Of a stretch of DNA of 64,000 bases, positions 53,176 to 63,177 are shown piece by piece. The first letter of the stretch is position 1. Each line of letters opens with the position of its first letter. Source of the DNA: an uncultured Pelagibacteraceae bacterium (GTDB lineage: Bacteria > Pseudomonadota > Alphaproteobacteria > Pelagibacterales > Pelagibacteraceae). The notes under the pieces were generated by a model. That model searched no databases. It was not told the origin of the DNA and worked only from the letters and a program-made list of their open reading frames with translations. Position numbers and translations under genes: made by a program. Where the stretch lies: contig CABZCX010000004.1 in NCBI GenBank assembly GCA_902524345.1, positions 39,334 to 103,333 of the forward strand, read 5' to 3'.

Positions 53176-53715
53176 GATACTATTTATCTTATTAACTATT
53201 TTATTTGATAGTGGCTTGGTAAAAGAACTAAAGGTTTCTTCTATTTTACCTTCTTTATTGATTAAAATTTTATGAAAGTTCCATTTTGGTACAGCAGAAT
53301 TGCCATGATTAGCTTTAGCCCATTTAAACAGCTCATGTGCGTTTTTTCCTTTTACTTCAGTAATAACAGTGAGTGGAAAAGTTATATTAAAATTTACTTC
53401 ACAAAATTCTTTAACTTCAGAATTTTTTTTCTTTTCTTGATTAAACGAATTTGATGGAACTCCAAGAACAATCAATCCCTTTTTATTATATTTAACCCAA
53501 AGATTTTGAAGGTCTTCATATTGTTTAGTAAAACCGCAATAACTTGCCGTGTTTACAACTAGAACTACTTTATTTTTAAAATCTCTGAAGTTAATGGTTT
53601 CTCCTGAAATTCCCTCAATATTTAAATCAAAAAAATTTTTTTCATAATTTGCTGAACCTGAATTATTAAAAAAAAACATTATTATTCCCAAACATAAGAT
53701 AAATTTTTTTTTCAT
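53170..53715 (-). CDS. Glutathione peroxidase family (Cys type)
   Basis: VVNTASYCGFTKQYEDLQ, PSNSFNQE, KWNFHKILI; signal peptide. Confidence 0.92.
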   Translation of the reverse strand: MKKKFILCLGIIMFFFNNSGSANYEKNFFDLNIEGISGETINFRDFKNKVVLVVNTASYCGFTKQYEDLQNLWVKYNKKGLIVLGVPSNSFNQEKKKNSEVKEFCEVNFNITFPLTVITEVKGKNAHELFKWAKANHGNSAVPKWNFHKILINKEGKIEETFSSFTKPLSNKIVNKINSIL

Positions 53716-54884
53716 TTGTTAGGTGTAAGTAATATTAAAAAGTATCCAAATAAAGTGGATAAAAGTGACCCAGTTAGCACACCTATTTTTACACCATCCA
53801 TATATTGCATGTTGTCTACAAAAGCTAAATTACCAACGAATAAACTCATAGTAAAACCAATACCTGTCAATACACCCACTCCATAAAAATTATACCAATT
53901 TGAATTGTTTGGCATTTGAGCTATTTTTGTCTTGATTGATATATAAGAAAATAGAAATACACCCAATTGTTTCCCAACAAATAATCCCAATACGATACCA
54001 AGTGGAACTTTATCTAAAAGAGAGTTTAAAGACAAACCTTCAAGTGATACTCCAGCATTAGCAAATGCAAATAAGGGCATAATACCAAAAGCTACATATG
54101 GACTAATGGCATGTTCAACTTTAATTAATAAAGAAAAATCTTTTTCTTTTTTTCTGTGTGGAATTGTCATAGCCAAAAGAACTCCAGCGATCGTTGCATG
54201 AATTCCTGAATTGTGAGTGAAATCCCAAAGAAAAATACCTATAACTAAATATGGTAAAAATTTCTTAATATCAAATTTGTTAATTACCAGTAAAAGAATA
54301 AAGGCAAGTAACATCAATGATAAATAATTTATATTCAAATCGCTAGAGTAAAATAACGCAATTATTAAAATTGCACCTAAATCATCAATTATTGCTAAAG
54401 CTGTTAAAAAAACTTTTAAAGACAATGGGACTCTTTTTCCTAACAAAGATAGAACTCCTAAAGAAAAAGCTATATCTGTTGCAGATGGGATTGCCCATCC
54501 ATTAAGTGTTTCGCTATCACCAAAATTTATGAAAATATAAAATAAAGCAGGAATAAGCATTCCACCAACTGCCGCAATTATTGGTAGTAACGCTTGTTTA
54601 ATATTTGATAGTTCTCCTTGTAAAAATTCTCTTTTTATTTCAAGAGTTACAAAAAAGAAAAATATTGCCATTAAAGCATCATTAATCCAGTGTAGAACAC
54701 TTAATTTGATACCAAATTTATTTATACCTATAAAAATGTATTTATCTAAAGTAGAAAAATATAATTCAGACAAATTCGAGTTACTTATAATTAATGCTAT
54801 CACAGCTGCAAATAAAAGAACTAACCCACTAGCTGCTTCTAGCTTAAAAAACCATTTAAAGGGTTTTGAAATATAATTAATCAT
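53712..54884 (-). CDS. nhaA: Na+/H+ antiporter NhaA
   Basis: FFFVTLEIKREFLQGELS, GWAIPSATDIAFSLGVL, IIDDLGAILIIALFY. Confidence 0.95.
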   Translation of the reverse strand: MINYISKPFKWFFKLEAASGLVLLFAAVIALIISNSNLSELYFSTLDKYIFIGINKFGIKLSVLHWINDALMAIFFFFVTLEIKREFLQGELSNIKQALLPIIAAVGGMLIPALFYIFINFGDSETLNGWAIPSATDIAFSLGVLSLLGKRVPLSLKVFLTALAIIDDLGAILIIALFYSSDLNINYLSLMLLAFILLLVINKFDIKKFLPYLVIGIFLWDFTHNSGIHATIAGVLLAMTIPHRKKEKDFSLLIKVEHAISPYVAFGIMPLFAFANAGVSLEGLSLNSLLDKVPLGIVLGLFVGKQLGVFLFSYISIKTKIAQMPNNSNWYNFYGVGVLTGIGFTMSLFVGNLAFVDNMQYMDGVKIGVLTGSLLSTLFGYFLILLTPNK

Positions 54885-54885
54885 A

Positions 54886-55353
54886 TTATTTAATTAAATC
54901 TTTTATGAACAAAGACATATCCTTAAGTATTTCATATAGATTATATAAGAATAATTCAAGATTAGGAAAAGTAGATGATAATTGTGTTTGAAACGTATCC
55001 AATAGAATTATTAAAGCAATAAAAGACAAAATAGAAACAACTATATAACCGAGTAAATTAGTTAATGTTACTTTTGGACCTTCGTCGTACTTAATCAAAG
55101 CTTTATCTGTATTGTTTATAATCTTATTTGGTGAATCTTTTTTTCTTATATCTATTTTATTTTTTTCTACCTTTTTGTCACTTTCTATTTCATTATTTAA
55201 AAATATTTCTTTTTTTAATTCTAAATTACTCGTTTCATTTTTAAAGAACCAAACGTGACTGCATGACCCACATTGTAAATTACGACCTTCTACTGGAATT
55301 AAATTTTCATCAATTTGAAAGCTTTTTTTACAAGAGGGGCAAGAAATTATCAT
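54886..55353 (-). CDS. MJ0042-type zinc-ribbon membrane protein
   Basis: MIISCPSCKKSFQIDENLIPVEGRNLQCGSCSHVWFF and one TM helix. Confidence 0.85.
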   Translation of the reverse strand: MIISCPSCKKSFQIDENLIPVEGRNLQCGSCSHVWFFKNETSNLELKKEIFLNNEIESDKKVEKNKIDIRKKDSPNKIINNTDKALIKYDEGPKVTLTNLLGYIVVSILSFIALIILLDTFQTQLSSTFPNLELFLYNLYEILKDMSLFIKDLIK

Positions 55354-55447
55354 GTGTCTGTATATAACAGATTTTTATTAAAATTCTTTAAATTTGGTAG
55401 CTTTATCCCTTTGAAAAAACTGATAACTACTGTATTAGTACATCATT

Positions 55448-55524
<77 letters not shown>

Positions 55525-55531
55525 TCATATT

Positions 55532-55813
55532 ATGAAAAAAGCAAAAATATATATACCAAACAAAAGTGCCATGCAATCTGGGCTTGGGAAATCAAATAAA
55601 TGGATACTAGAATTTGAAACAAAAAATCCAACTCAAAATCCTTTAATGGGCTGGGAAAGTTCAGACGATACTTTGAGTGAATTAAGATTAGAATTTTCAT
55701 CTAAGGACAAAGCTGTTAGTTATGCAAAAAAGAAAAAAATCGATTACGAAATTATTGAGCCAAAAAAAAGGAAAATTATAAAAAAATCTTATGCTAACAA
55801 TTTCTTAAAATAA
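55532..55813 (+). CDS. ETC complex I subunit conserved-region protein (NDUFS4-like)
   Basis: KIYIPNKSAMQSGLGKSNKWILEFE...PLMGWESSDDTLSELRLEFSSKDKAVSYAKK; tracked start 55481 lies inside tRNA-Pro, so ATG at 55532 is used. Confidence 0.88.
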   Translation: MKKAKIYIPNKSAMQSGLGKSNKWILEFETKNPTQNPLMGWESSDDTLSELRLEFSSKDKAVSYAKKKKIDYEIIEPKKRKIIKKSYANNFLK

Positions 55814-56806
55814 ATGTTTAAATTTTTTACACAAAGGAAATGGTTTTCATGGAGTATAGGGGGAACTATATTAATTCTATTGGCTACATGGTATCAGGTA
55901 CAACTAGATGTTAGAATTAATGAATGGTTTGGAGAATTTTATGACACCTTACAAAAAGCTTTAACAGAACCAAATTCTGTTTCTGAAAAAGAATTTATTT
56001 CTTATCTTTTCACATTTGCAAAAATAGCAGCTGTTTATATTCTTGTTGTTATTTTTAGCGACTATTTCACTAGTCATTGGACTTTCAGGTGGAGAACAGC
56101 TATGGCAGATTTTTATCATGATAAATGGAATCAAGCGTCATCTATAGAGGGAGCATCTCAACGAGTTCAAGAAGATACTCTTAAATTTGCAAGAATTATG
56201 GAGGGTCTTGGAGCAGAATTGTTAAGAAGCTTAATGACCTTAATAGCTTTTACTCCAATTTTATGGGGGCTATCTAAAAGTATAACTGTTTTACCTTGGA
56301 TCGGGGAAGTCGATCACGCATTAGTTTGGGTGGCAATACTATCTGCTTTAGGGGGGACAATATTATTAGCAAGTGTTGGAATAAAACTTCCAGGGATTGA
56401 ATATGACATTCAAAAAGAAGAAGCTGCTTACAGAAAGGAATTAGTTTTAGGTGAAGATTTTAAAGAAAGTGCAAAACCTGAAAAAATAACTGATCTATAT
56501 GGAGGTGTAAGAAAAATTCATTATAAAATGTATTTTCATTATTTATATTTTAATGCTGTGAAATGGAGTTATTTACAAGGTATGGTCATAGTTCCTTATT
56601 TAGCTTTGGCTCCCACAATTGTCACTGGTGCTATAACACTAGGTTTTGTTCAACAAATAATCAGAGCTTTTGGAAGAGTGGAAACATCACTACAATATTT
56701 AGTAAGAAGTTGGCCAATCATTGTCGAGTTAATTTCTGTTTGGAAAAGATTAAGAGAATTCGAAGCTAAATTAGAAAAAAACGCTTCATTAGAGACTGTT
56801 AGATAA
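55814..56806 (+). CDS. SbmA/BacA-like transporter
   Basis: WYQVQLDVRINEWFGEFYDTLQKAL, DYFTSHWTFRWRTAMADFYHDKW; SbmA/BacA family TM domain without NBD. Confidence 0.85.
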   Translation: MFKFFTQRKWFSWSIGGTILILLATWYQVQLDVRINEWFGEFYDTLQKALTEPNSVSEKEFISYLFTFAKIAAVYILVVIFSDYFTSHWTFRWRTAMADFYHDKWNQASSIEGASQRVQEDTLKFARIMEGLGAELLRSLMTLIAFTPILWGLSKSITVLPWIGEVDHALVWVAILSALGGTILLASVGIKLPGIEYDIQKEEAAYRKELVLGEDFKESAKPEKITDLYGGVRKIHYKMYFHYLYFNAVKWSYLQGMVIVPYLALAPTIVTGAITLGFVQQIIRAFGRVETSLQYLVRSWPIIVELISVWKRLREFEAKLEKNASLETVR

Positions 56807-57747
56807 TGGTTTTAGATAAAGAATTTGAAAATCTTTTTTTTAATGTTACACGTCGTGCTGCTTTAGCATCAGCATTTTTAATTGGGAAAAAAGATAAAAT
56901 TGCAGCAGATAAAGCTGCTGTTGATGCTATGAGAAAAGAATTAAACAAAATCAATATGAATGGTAGAATTGTAATAGGTGAGGGTGAACTTGATGAAGCA
57001 CCTATGTTGTATATAGGTGAAAAGGTTGGTACTAAAAATGGACCTTTACTAGATATTGCTGTTGACCCACTTGAGGGTACTAACTTTGTAGCAAATAATT
57101 TACCTGGTGCTCTATCAGTTATAGCTGTTACGAATAAATCAAATCTATTTAACGCTCCAGAAACATACATGAATAAGATATCTGCTAATTGTTCTGAACC
57201 TAATGTTGTTGATTTAGACTACTCAATAAAAAAAAATATTTATAATTTAGCTGAATTTAAAAATAAGAAACCAGAAAGTTTAACTGCCTGTATATTGAAT
57301 AGACCTAGGCATAAAAAAATTATAGATGAATTAAAGAATCTAAATGTAAAATTAAAATTGATCTCAGACGGAGATGTAGCAGGTGCCCTTATGGTAATAG
57401 ATAAAAAATACTCTGTAGATATTTTTCTTGGTATTGGGGGTGGTCCGGAGGGTGTTTTGGCTGCTGCAGCTCTTGATGCGTATAATTGTCATTTTCAGGG
57501 TAGATTTATATTTGATACAGATAAAGATAAACATCGTGCTAATAAAATGGGAATAACTGATCTCAAAAAAAAATACGAGTTAAATGAGATAGTTTCTGGT
57601 GACTCTATCTTTTGTGCAACTGGAATAACATCTGGAGATATTGTGTCAGGAATTGAAATAAAAGAAAATAAATTTCTATCTGAAACTCTAATAACTCATA
57701 AATCCTCGGGCTTGAAAAAAATATTCAAAACAGAACAATTTATTTGA
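56806..57747 (+). CDS. glpX: Class II fructose-1,6-bisphosphatase
   Basis: GEGELDEAPMLYIGEKVG, DPLEGTNFVA, GIGGGPEGVLAAAAL. Confidence 0.94.
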   Translation: MVLDKEFENLFFNVTRRAALASAFLIGKKDKIAADKAAVDAMRKELNKINMNGRIVIGEGELDEAPMLYIGEKVGTKNGPLLDIAVDPLEGTNFVANNLPGALSVIAVTNKSNLFNAPETYMNKISANCSEPNVVDLDYSIKKNIYNLAEFKNKKPESLTACILNRPRHKKIIDELKNLNVKLKLISDGDVAGALMVIDKKYSVDIFLGIGGGPEGVLAAAALDAYNCHFQGRFIFDTDKDKHRANKMGITDLKKKYELNEIVSGDSIFCATGITSGDIVSGIEIKENKFLSETLITHKSSGLKKIFKTEQFI

Positions 57748-57806
57748 TGATCATATATTTTAAAGACTTGATAAATAACTTTTTATACAATAAAAAACAG
57801 TTTTTT

Positions 57807-57881
57807 GGTCCCTTCGTCTATCGGTTAGGACACGTGGTTTTCATCCTCGAAAGAGGGGTTCGATTCCCCTAGGGACCGCCA
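57807..57881 (+). tRNA. tRNA-Glu (anticodon UUC)
   Basis: GGTCCCT/AGGGACC acceptor, anticodon loop TTTTCAT, GGTTCGATTCC, encoded CCA. Confidence 0.95.
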
Positions 57882-57901
57882 ATATTGCTATCAATACATT
57901 A

Positions 57902-58165
57902 ATGATTTATTACGTGTATCTAATAAAAACCACAAAAGAATTTAAAAATAAGTCTTATGTTGGATTTACAAATAATATAAAAAGTAGATTAATACAACAT
58001 AATACTGGAAAAGGGGCAAAAGCTACAAAAGGTTATAAATGGGAACTCGTTTATAAAAAAAATTTTTTTAATAAATCTAAAGCTCTTTCATATGAGTATG
58101 CATTGAAAAAAGATAGATTTAAAAGATTAAGATTAATAAATGACTTCAATAAAAAGAAAAATTAA
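57902..58165 (+). CDS. GIY-YIG family endonuclease domain protein
   Basis: YYVYLIKTTKEFKNKSYVGFTNNIKSRLIQHNTGKGAKATKGYKWELVY. Confidence 0.9.
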   Translation: MIYYVYLIKTTKEFKNKSYVGFTNNIKSRLIQHNTGKGAKATKGYKWELVYKKNFFNKSKALSYEYALKKDRFKRLRLINDFNKKKN

Positions 58166-60266
58166 AATAGCAACAATATTACCCTATAAAGAAAATTATA
58201 CTTTTGCTAAAGCATCAGCAGCATCTTTGTGGGTTTCTGAATTCTATAAAAAATCAAAATTCAATCAAACTAATCACATTTATGGTCATACTAAAAATAA
58301 AGACTATTTAACGAAAAACTATTTTAATATTGAATTAAGTAATATTAAATCAAAATTTAGAAGCGCTACAAATGAGTATATAAATAAACTAATAAAAAAA
58401 TTTAAATATCAAAAATATGATTTAATTGAAATACATAATAGGCCTGTAATTTTAAATGAATTAACCAAAAAAATAAAAAGTAGATACATAATGTATTTCC
58501 ATAACGATCCATTATCAATGAATGGATCTAAGTCAATTAACCAAAGATTGAATATAATTTCTAAAGTTGAAAAAGTTATTTTTGTGAGTGAATGGACTCA
58601 AAAAAGATTTTTTATCGACATAGATGATAAGTTAAAAACCAAAACTGAAGTAGTTTACCCTAGTGTAAATTACAAAAAAAAAATATCTAAAAAAGAAAAA
58701 TTTATAACATTTATTGGAAAATTGAATAGATCTAAAGGATATGATCTTTTTGCAAAAGTCATAGTGAGAATACTTGACGAATTTCCAATGTGGGAAGCAT
58801 ATTCACTTGGCGATGAAGAAAGAAGAGATATTTATATAAAACACAAAAATCATCATGAACTAGGATTTCTCAAACATAAAGATGTTTTGGAACTTTTAGA
58901 TAAAACATCAATATCAGTAGTTCCCTCTAGATGGGAGGAACCATTTGGTAGAACAGCTTTAGAAGCTTCATCAAGAGGTTGTGCAACCATAATATCGAAT
59001 AAAGGTGGATTACCCGAAACAACAAATCAAGCAATAATGTTAAAAAATTTAAATGAAGAAACTTTATATAAACAAATACGCTATCTAATAAAAAATACAA
59101 AAAAAAGAAAAAAAATCCAAAAAAATTCACAAAAAAACGTTCAACACATCATTACATCAAATGTAAAAATTATTGATAAATTAAGAATAGAAAGTCTCCC
59201 ATACAGTAATTTCAATTTTATCAAAAAAAAAATAAAGATTTTAAATATATATAATCAAGGTCAAAAACTTAATCACAGACTTTATAACATTTCAATTGGG
59301 AAAAAATTATCTAATGGATTTATTAGAAATGGTCATGATGTATTAGAGATAAGTGATAGGGATTATATTAGGAAAAATAGATCTTTAAATTTTCTCTCAA
59401 AAAAAAATACTTTTCAAAAATATCTATTAGAAACATTTAAAAATTATAACCCCGATTTACTTCTTTTTGGACATACAAAAAATATTGATCATGAAACAAT
59501 AGATAGTTTTAAAAATATTAATAGAAATCTTATTGTTTCTCAATGGAATGAGGACCCTGTGATGCCAAGCTTAAAGTACTCTAAAGATAATATTTTAAAT
59601 ATTAAAAGATATTCTAATCTTGTAGACCATACTTTCATAACTACTCATCCAGATGAACTAATTAAGCAAGATAAAAATTTTAAAAATATACATTTTTTTT
59701 TCGTACCAGTAGATAGGAACATTGAATTTTTTGATGTTTATAAGCTAAATCCTCAAAAAGATCTTTTTTATGCAATGAGCCATGGTGTTAATAGAGCTGT
59801 CTTGAAGGAAGGAATAGAAGATGACAGAATTCTTTTTTTAGATAAATTGGTTAAAAAAATTCCAAACATCAAATATGATTTTTATGGTTTTGCTAACAAA
59901 CAGCCTATTTGGGGAAATAATTTCTTTAGAACGCTTATCAATTCTAAAATGGCTTTAAATTTAAGCCGAGGAAAACCAACTAAGTATTATTCTAGTAATA
60001 GAATAGCTTCAATTATGGGAAATGGTCTTTTAACTTTTATTGATAATAAAGTTAAGATGAATCATTTTTTCTCGAATAAAGAAATAATTTTTTATGACAA
60101 TATCTATGACTTATCCGAAAAAATTAAATTTTATGCAAACAATGATAAATTGAGAATTAAAATTGCAAAAAATGGTAAAAAAAAATATTTCCAACTTTTT
60201 AACGAAAAAAGAATATCTAAATATATAATTGATATATCTTTAGGTAAAAAATATGATTTATTTTAA
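58140..60266 (+). CDS. Two-domain glycosyltransferase (GT4-like N-half, CgeB-like C-half)
   Basis: FIGKLNRSKGYDLF and PSRWEEPFGRTALEASSRGCATIISNKGGLPE; second GT-B-like half with SQWNEDP and SNRIASIMGNGLLTFID. Confidence 0.8.
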   Translation: MTSIKRKIKIATILPYKENYTFAKASAASLWVSEFYKKSKFNQTNHIYGHTKNKDYLTKNYFNIELSNIKSKFRSATNEYINKLIKKFKYQKYDLIEIHNRPVILNELTKKIKSRYIMYFHNDPLSMNGSKSINQRLNIISKVEKVIFVSEWTQKRFFIDIDDKLKTKTEVVYPSVNYKKKISKKEKFITFIGKLNRSKGYDLFAKVIVRILDEFPMWEAYSLGDEERRDIYIKHKNHHELGFLKHKDVLELLDKTSISVVPSRWEEPFGRTALEASSRGCATIISNKGGLPETTNQAIMLKNLNEETLYKQIRYLIKNTKKRKKIQKNSQKNVQHIITSNVKIIDKLRIESLPYSNFNFIKKKIKILNIYNQGQKLNHRLYNISIGKKLSNGFIRNGHDVLEISDRDYIRKNRSLNFLSKKNTFQKYLLETFKNYNPDLLLFGHTKNIDHETIDSFKNINRNLIVSQWNEDPVMPSLKYSKDNILNIKRYSNLVDHTFITTHPDELIKQDKNFKNIHFFFVPVDRNIEFFDVYKLNPQKDLFYAMSHGVNRAVLKEGIEDDRILFLDKLVKKIPNIKYDFYGFANKQPIWGNNFFRTLINSKMALNLSRGKPTKYYSSNRIASIMGNGLLTFIDNKVKMNHFFSNKEIIFYDNIYDLSEKIKFYANNDKLRIKIAKNGKKKYFQLFNEKRISKYIIDISLGKKYDLF

Positions 60267-60280
60267 CTTTTTTTAATTTT

Positions 60281-61189
60281 ATGAAAAAAAAAATTATTTG
60301 TAAAATATCTGAAGGTCTTGGTAATCAACTTTTTATGTACGCTAATTCTTATTCTTTATGTAAAAAAAATAATTTTGACCATTATATAGATAGTTTAAGT
60401 GGATATTATCAGAAAAAGCATATACACGATTTTATATTAGATAGATTTTATATATCAGCCAAAAAAGCATCTAAAGAATTCTTATTTGAAAATCCCTATA
60501 AAAATTTATTTAGAAAAGTTTTGATTTTTCTTGATAAATTTAGTGTAGATAAGAAATTTTTTTTCGAAAAAAAAAATAATAATAAAACTTCAGAATATTT
60601 TCCTTTAGATTTATCCAAAGCTTACGATTATTTTTTTATTGATGGTAATTTTGAGTCTGAAAAATATTTTCATAATTACCGTGATGATTTATTAAACGAA
60701 TTTGATATTAAAGATAAAGAAAAATTTTTTGACAATAAATACCTGGACATTATTAAAAAAAACAATGTAGTTTCGATTTGTGTAAGGCAAAATAGATTTT
60801 CTGAAAGAATTGAAAATAAGTACTCCTCTTCAAATATAGATAAATCTCTTTTGTTCGTTGAAAAAACGATAGATTATATAAATAAAGCAATTGAATACTT
60901 TAATAAAAGAATTGATAATCCAAAATACTTGATTTGGAGCAATGATTTTAATAATCTAGACAAGTTCTTTGATACTAATAAATTTATTTTTGTAATAAAC
61001 AATACAGACAAAATTTTAACTGATTTTTTTTTACTTACACAATGTCGATATTTTATTGTCGGACCATCAACCTTTCATTGGTGGGGAGCATGGTTATCAA
61101 ATTTTGATGATAAAATATGTGTCAGACCTAAAAATTTGAGTCCTTCAAATAATCTAGATTTTTGGCCAAATAACTGGATCTCGATATGA
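60281..61189 (+). CDS. GT11-like fucosyltransferase family protein
   Basis: ISEGLGNQLFMYANSYSLCKKN (GxGNQLF), CVRQNRF, VGPSTFHWWGAWLS. Confidence 0.82.
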   Translation: MKKKIICKISEGLGNQLFMYANSYSLCKKNNFDHYIDSLSGYYQKKHIHDFILDRFYISAKKASKEFLFENPYKNLFRKVLIFLDKFSVDKKFFFEKKNNNKTSEYFPLDLSKAYDYFFIDGNFESEKYFHNYRDDLLNEFDIKDKEKFFDNKYLDIIKKNNVVSICVRQNRFSERIENKYSSSNIDKSLLFVEKTIDYINKAIEYFNKRIDNPKYLIWSNDFNNLDKFFDTNKFIFVINNTDKILTDFFLLTQCRYFIVGPSTFHWWGAWLSNFDDKICVRPKNLSPSNNLDFWPNNWISI

Positions 61190-61875
61190 ATAATTTGATT
61201 GAAATAGGTAAAAAATATCCCTCTAATAAAAATAGATTTGGATTTATTCAAATCTACGAAAAATATTTTAATGATATAAGAAATGATAAAATAAATATTT
61301 TAGAAATTGGTATAGATAAAGGAGACAGTTTAAGAATTTGGCGCGATTATTTTCCAAATGCTAAAATTTGTGGTGTTGATATTGTCAAAAAAGATTTTAA
61401 GATTGATGGTGTAGATTTTTTTTTTGGTGATCAATCAGATGAAATTTTTTTAAAGACTATAATTGATAAATTTAATTCATTCGATATCATAATTGATGAT
61501 GGGAGCCATATTTCAAAACATATAATTTCGAGTTTTAATTATCTTTATCCTTATTTAAACAATAACGGTCTTTATATAGTGGAAGATCTACAAACCTCTT
61601 ATATACCAAGATATGGAGGTAGTAGATTAAAATTAAATAAGTTTAACACTTCAATGAATTTTCTAAAAAGACTTACAGATTGTATAAATTATGAACAAAA
61701 TGATCGTCCTTTTTATGAAAAAAATAAATTTGATGGTATGATAAAATATGTTCATTTTTACCAAAATATAGTTTTCGTTAAAAAAGAAGCGTCTAAGAAA
61801 TATTATCATCCAAATAAAAAACAAAAGTCTTTTATTAATTCAATAAAGAAATTGTTTTCTAAAGTTTTTTATTAG
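61186..61875 (+). CDS. Class I SAM-dependent methyltransferase-like protein
   Basis: NILEIGIDKGDSLRIWRDYFPNAKICGVDIV, FDIIIDDGSHISKHIISSFNYLYPYLNNNGLYIVEDLQTSY. Confidence 0.8.
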   Translation: MNNLIEIGKKYPSNKNRFGFIQIYEKYFNDIRNDKINILEIGIDKGDSLRIWRDYFPNAKICGVDIVKKDFKIDGVDFFFGDQSDEIFLKTIIDKFNSFDIIIDDGSHISKHIISSFNYLYPYLNNNGLYIVEDLQTSYIPRYGGSRLKLNKFNTSMNFLKRLTDCINYEQNDRPFYEKNKFDGMIKYVHFYQNIVFVKKEASKKYYHPNKKQKSFINSIKKLFSKVFY

Positions 61876-62825
61876 ATCTTTATTTTATTTAATGCATTAT
61901 TCTTAAATATATTAGCTTCCCTAATATATCTTCTGACCATTTGTGTGGTTTTGTGGCCAGTCATTGCCATAATACTACGTTCATCAGCACCAGATTCTGC
62001 AGCAACAGTTGCGAAACCAGATCTTAAACTGTGACCTGCATAATTTTTATTTTCAATCCCTGCTAGGTTTAAATATTCTTTCATTAATAAAACTACTGAT
62101 TGGTCGGTTAATCTTTTTTCAGTTAATGATGATCCCTTAGAAAATCTTCTAAAAATAGGTCCAGATTTAATTTTAGAAATTTCTAACCATTTTTTAAGAT
62201 TGACTACAGGGCAATATTTTTCATTAGTAAAGTAGGGTAGTCCTTTGATCATTCCTTCGCCAAATTGATCTGTTTTTGATCTTCTAATGTTGATTTTAAG
62301 ACCTTCATTAACAAAATCTAAATCCTCACAATCAATTGAAATTAATTCGGTTCGTCTAAATCCTCCACTAAAACCAATTAAAATAATTGATTTGTCTCTT
62401 AATTTTTTAATTTCCTCAATTTTTTGTTCATCTATTATATTAATAATTAATTTTAAATGATTGATTAATATAGGTTTTTTACCTTTTTGAATGCTTCCTT
62501 TTACCCTTTTTATTCCCATTAGATTCTCAACAATAATTGGGTGTTTTATATCTAAATAATGCCCTTTGAGTTTATGCACCATGCTAATGGATACTAATCT
62601 TCTTCTTAAAGTGCTAATTTTTGAACTTTTAGAAAGATGGGTTAGGTATAAAGACACAATTTTTGGCTCTGATGGCAGCGAATTTAGATCATGTTTAGCA
62701 CAAAAAGCTCCAAAGTCTTTAAAGTCTGATTTATATGCTCTTAAAGTGTTATTTGCTTTAGAGCTTTTGAGGTTGTTTAAAGTTGCTTCATGAAGCGATT
62801 TTAAGTCTGTTGTTAGTTCATTCAT
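61872..62825 (-). CDS. Tyrosine recombinase/integrase
   Basis: Core-binding N-domain; catalytic motifs GGFRRTEL, GHSLRSGFATVAAESG, MTGHKTTQMVRRYIR. Confidence 0.93.
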   Translation of the reverse strand: MNELTTDLKSLHEATLNNLKSSKANNTLRAYKSDFKDFGAFCAKHDLNSLPSEPKIVSLYLTHLSKSSKISTLRRRLVSISMVHKLKGHYLDIKHPIIVENLMGIKRVKGSIQKGKKPILINHLKLIINIIDEQKIEEIKKLRDKSIILIGFSGGFRRTELISIDCEDLDFVNEGLKINIRRSKTDQFGEGMIKGLPYFTNEKYCPVVNLKKWLEISKIKSGPIFRRFSKGSSLTEKRLTDQSVVLLMKEYLNLAGIENKNYAGHSLRSGFATVAAESGADERSIMAMTGHKTTQMVRRYIREANIFKNNALNKIKI

Positions 62826-62828
62826 ATA

Positions 62829-62863
62829 ATTACTATTGATAACAATTAATTATCATTAGTAAT
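62829..62863. repeat. 35-bp imperfect inverted repeat next to the integrase start codon
   Basis: ATTACTATTGATAA-CAATTAA-TTATCATTAGTAAT, 13/14 arm positions complementary. Confidence 0.9.
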
Positions 62864-62906
62864 ATATCAAGTGATTTTTAATGTCAATAGTTTAAATTAA
62901 ATATTT

Positions 62907-63080
62907 ATGGGTTCAATTGATGGAGAAATTCCTGCGGTATGGTTTTTAATAAGTTCAATTGGATTTATTATTTTAAGTGCTATTCAGTATAAAAATACTG
63001 GTAAAAGTATAAACACGATATTTCTATCAAGTATGGCGATTATATTCTTTGCCAGTTACTTGATATTACTTACAAAGTAG
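62907..63080 (+). CDS. Small putative membrane protein (57 aa)
   Basis: MGSIDGEIPAVWFLISSIGFIILSAIQYKNTGKSINTIFLSSMAIIFFASYLILLTK*; two hydrophobic segments; below the track cutoff. Confidence 0.55.
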   Translation: MGSIDGEIPAVWFLISSIGFIILSAIQYKNTGKSINTIFLSSMAIIFFASYLILLTK

Positions 63081-63165
63081 AAGTTATCCCCGAAATTCAC
63101 AATAAAATCATTTAATTATGAAAAACAACTATTTAGTGATAACAATTTAAATTTCAGTCTGGTAT

Positions 63166-63171
63166 TATAAT
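63166..63171 (+). promoter_or_regulatory. Putative -10 element (TATAAT) of the structured RNA
   Basis: Perfect TATAAT 6 nt before the first RNA helix; no clear -35. Confidence 0.45.
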
Positions 63172-63177
63172 TTTAAC

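Noticed and set aside
56799-57170. 123-aa minus-strand ORF inside glpX
   Set aside because: Antisense shadow of class II FBPase.
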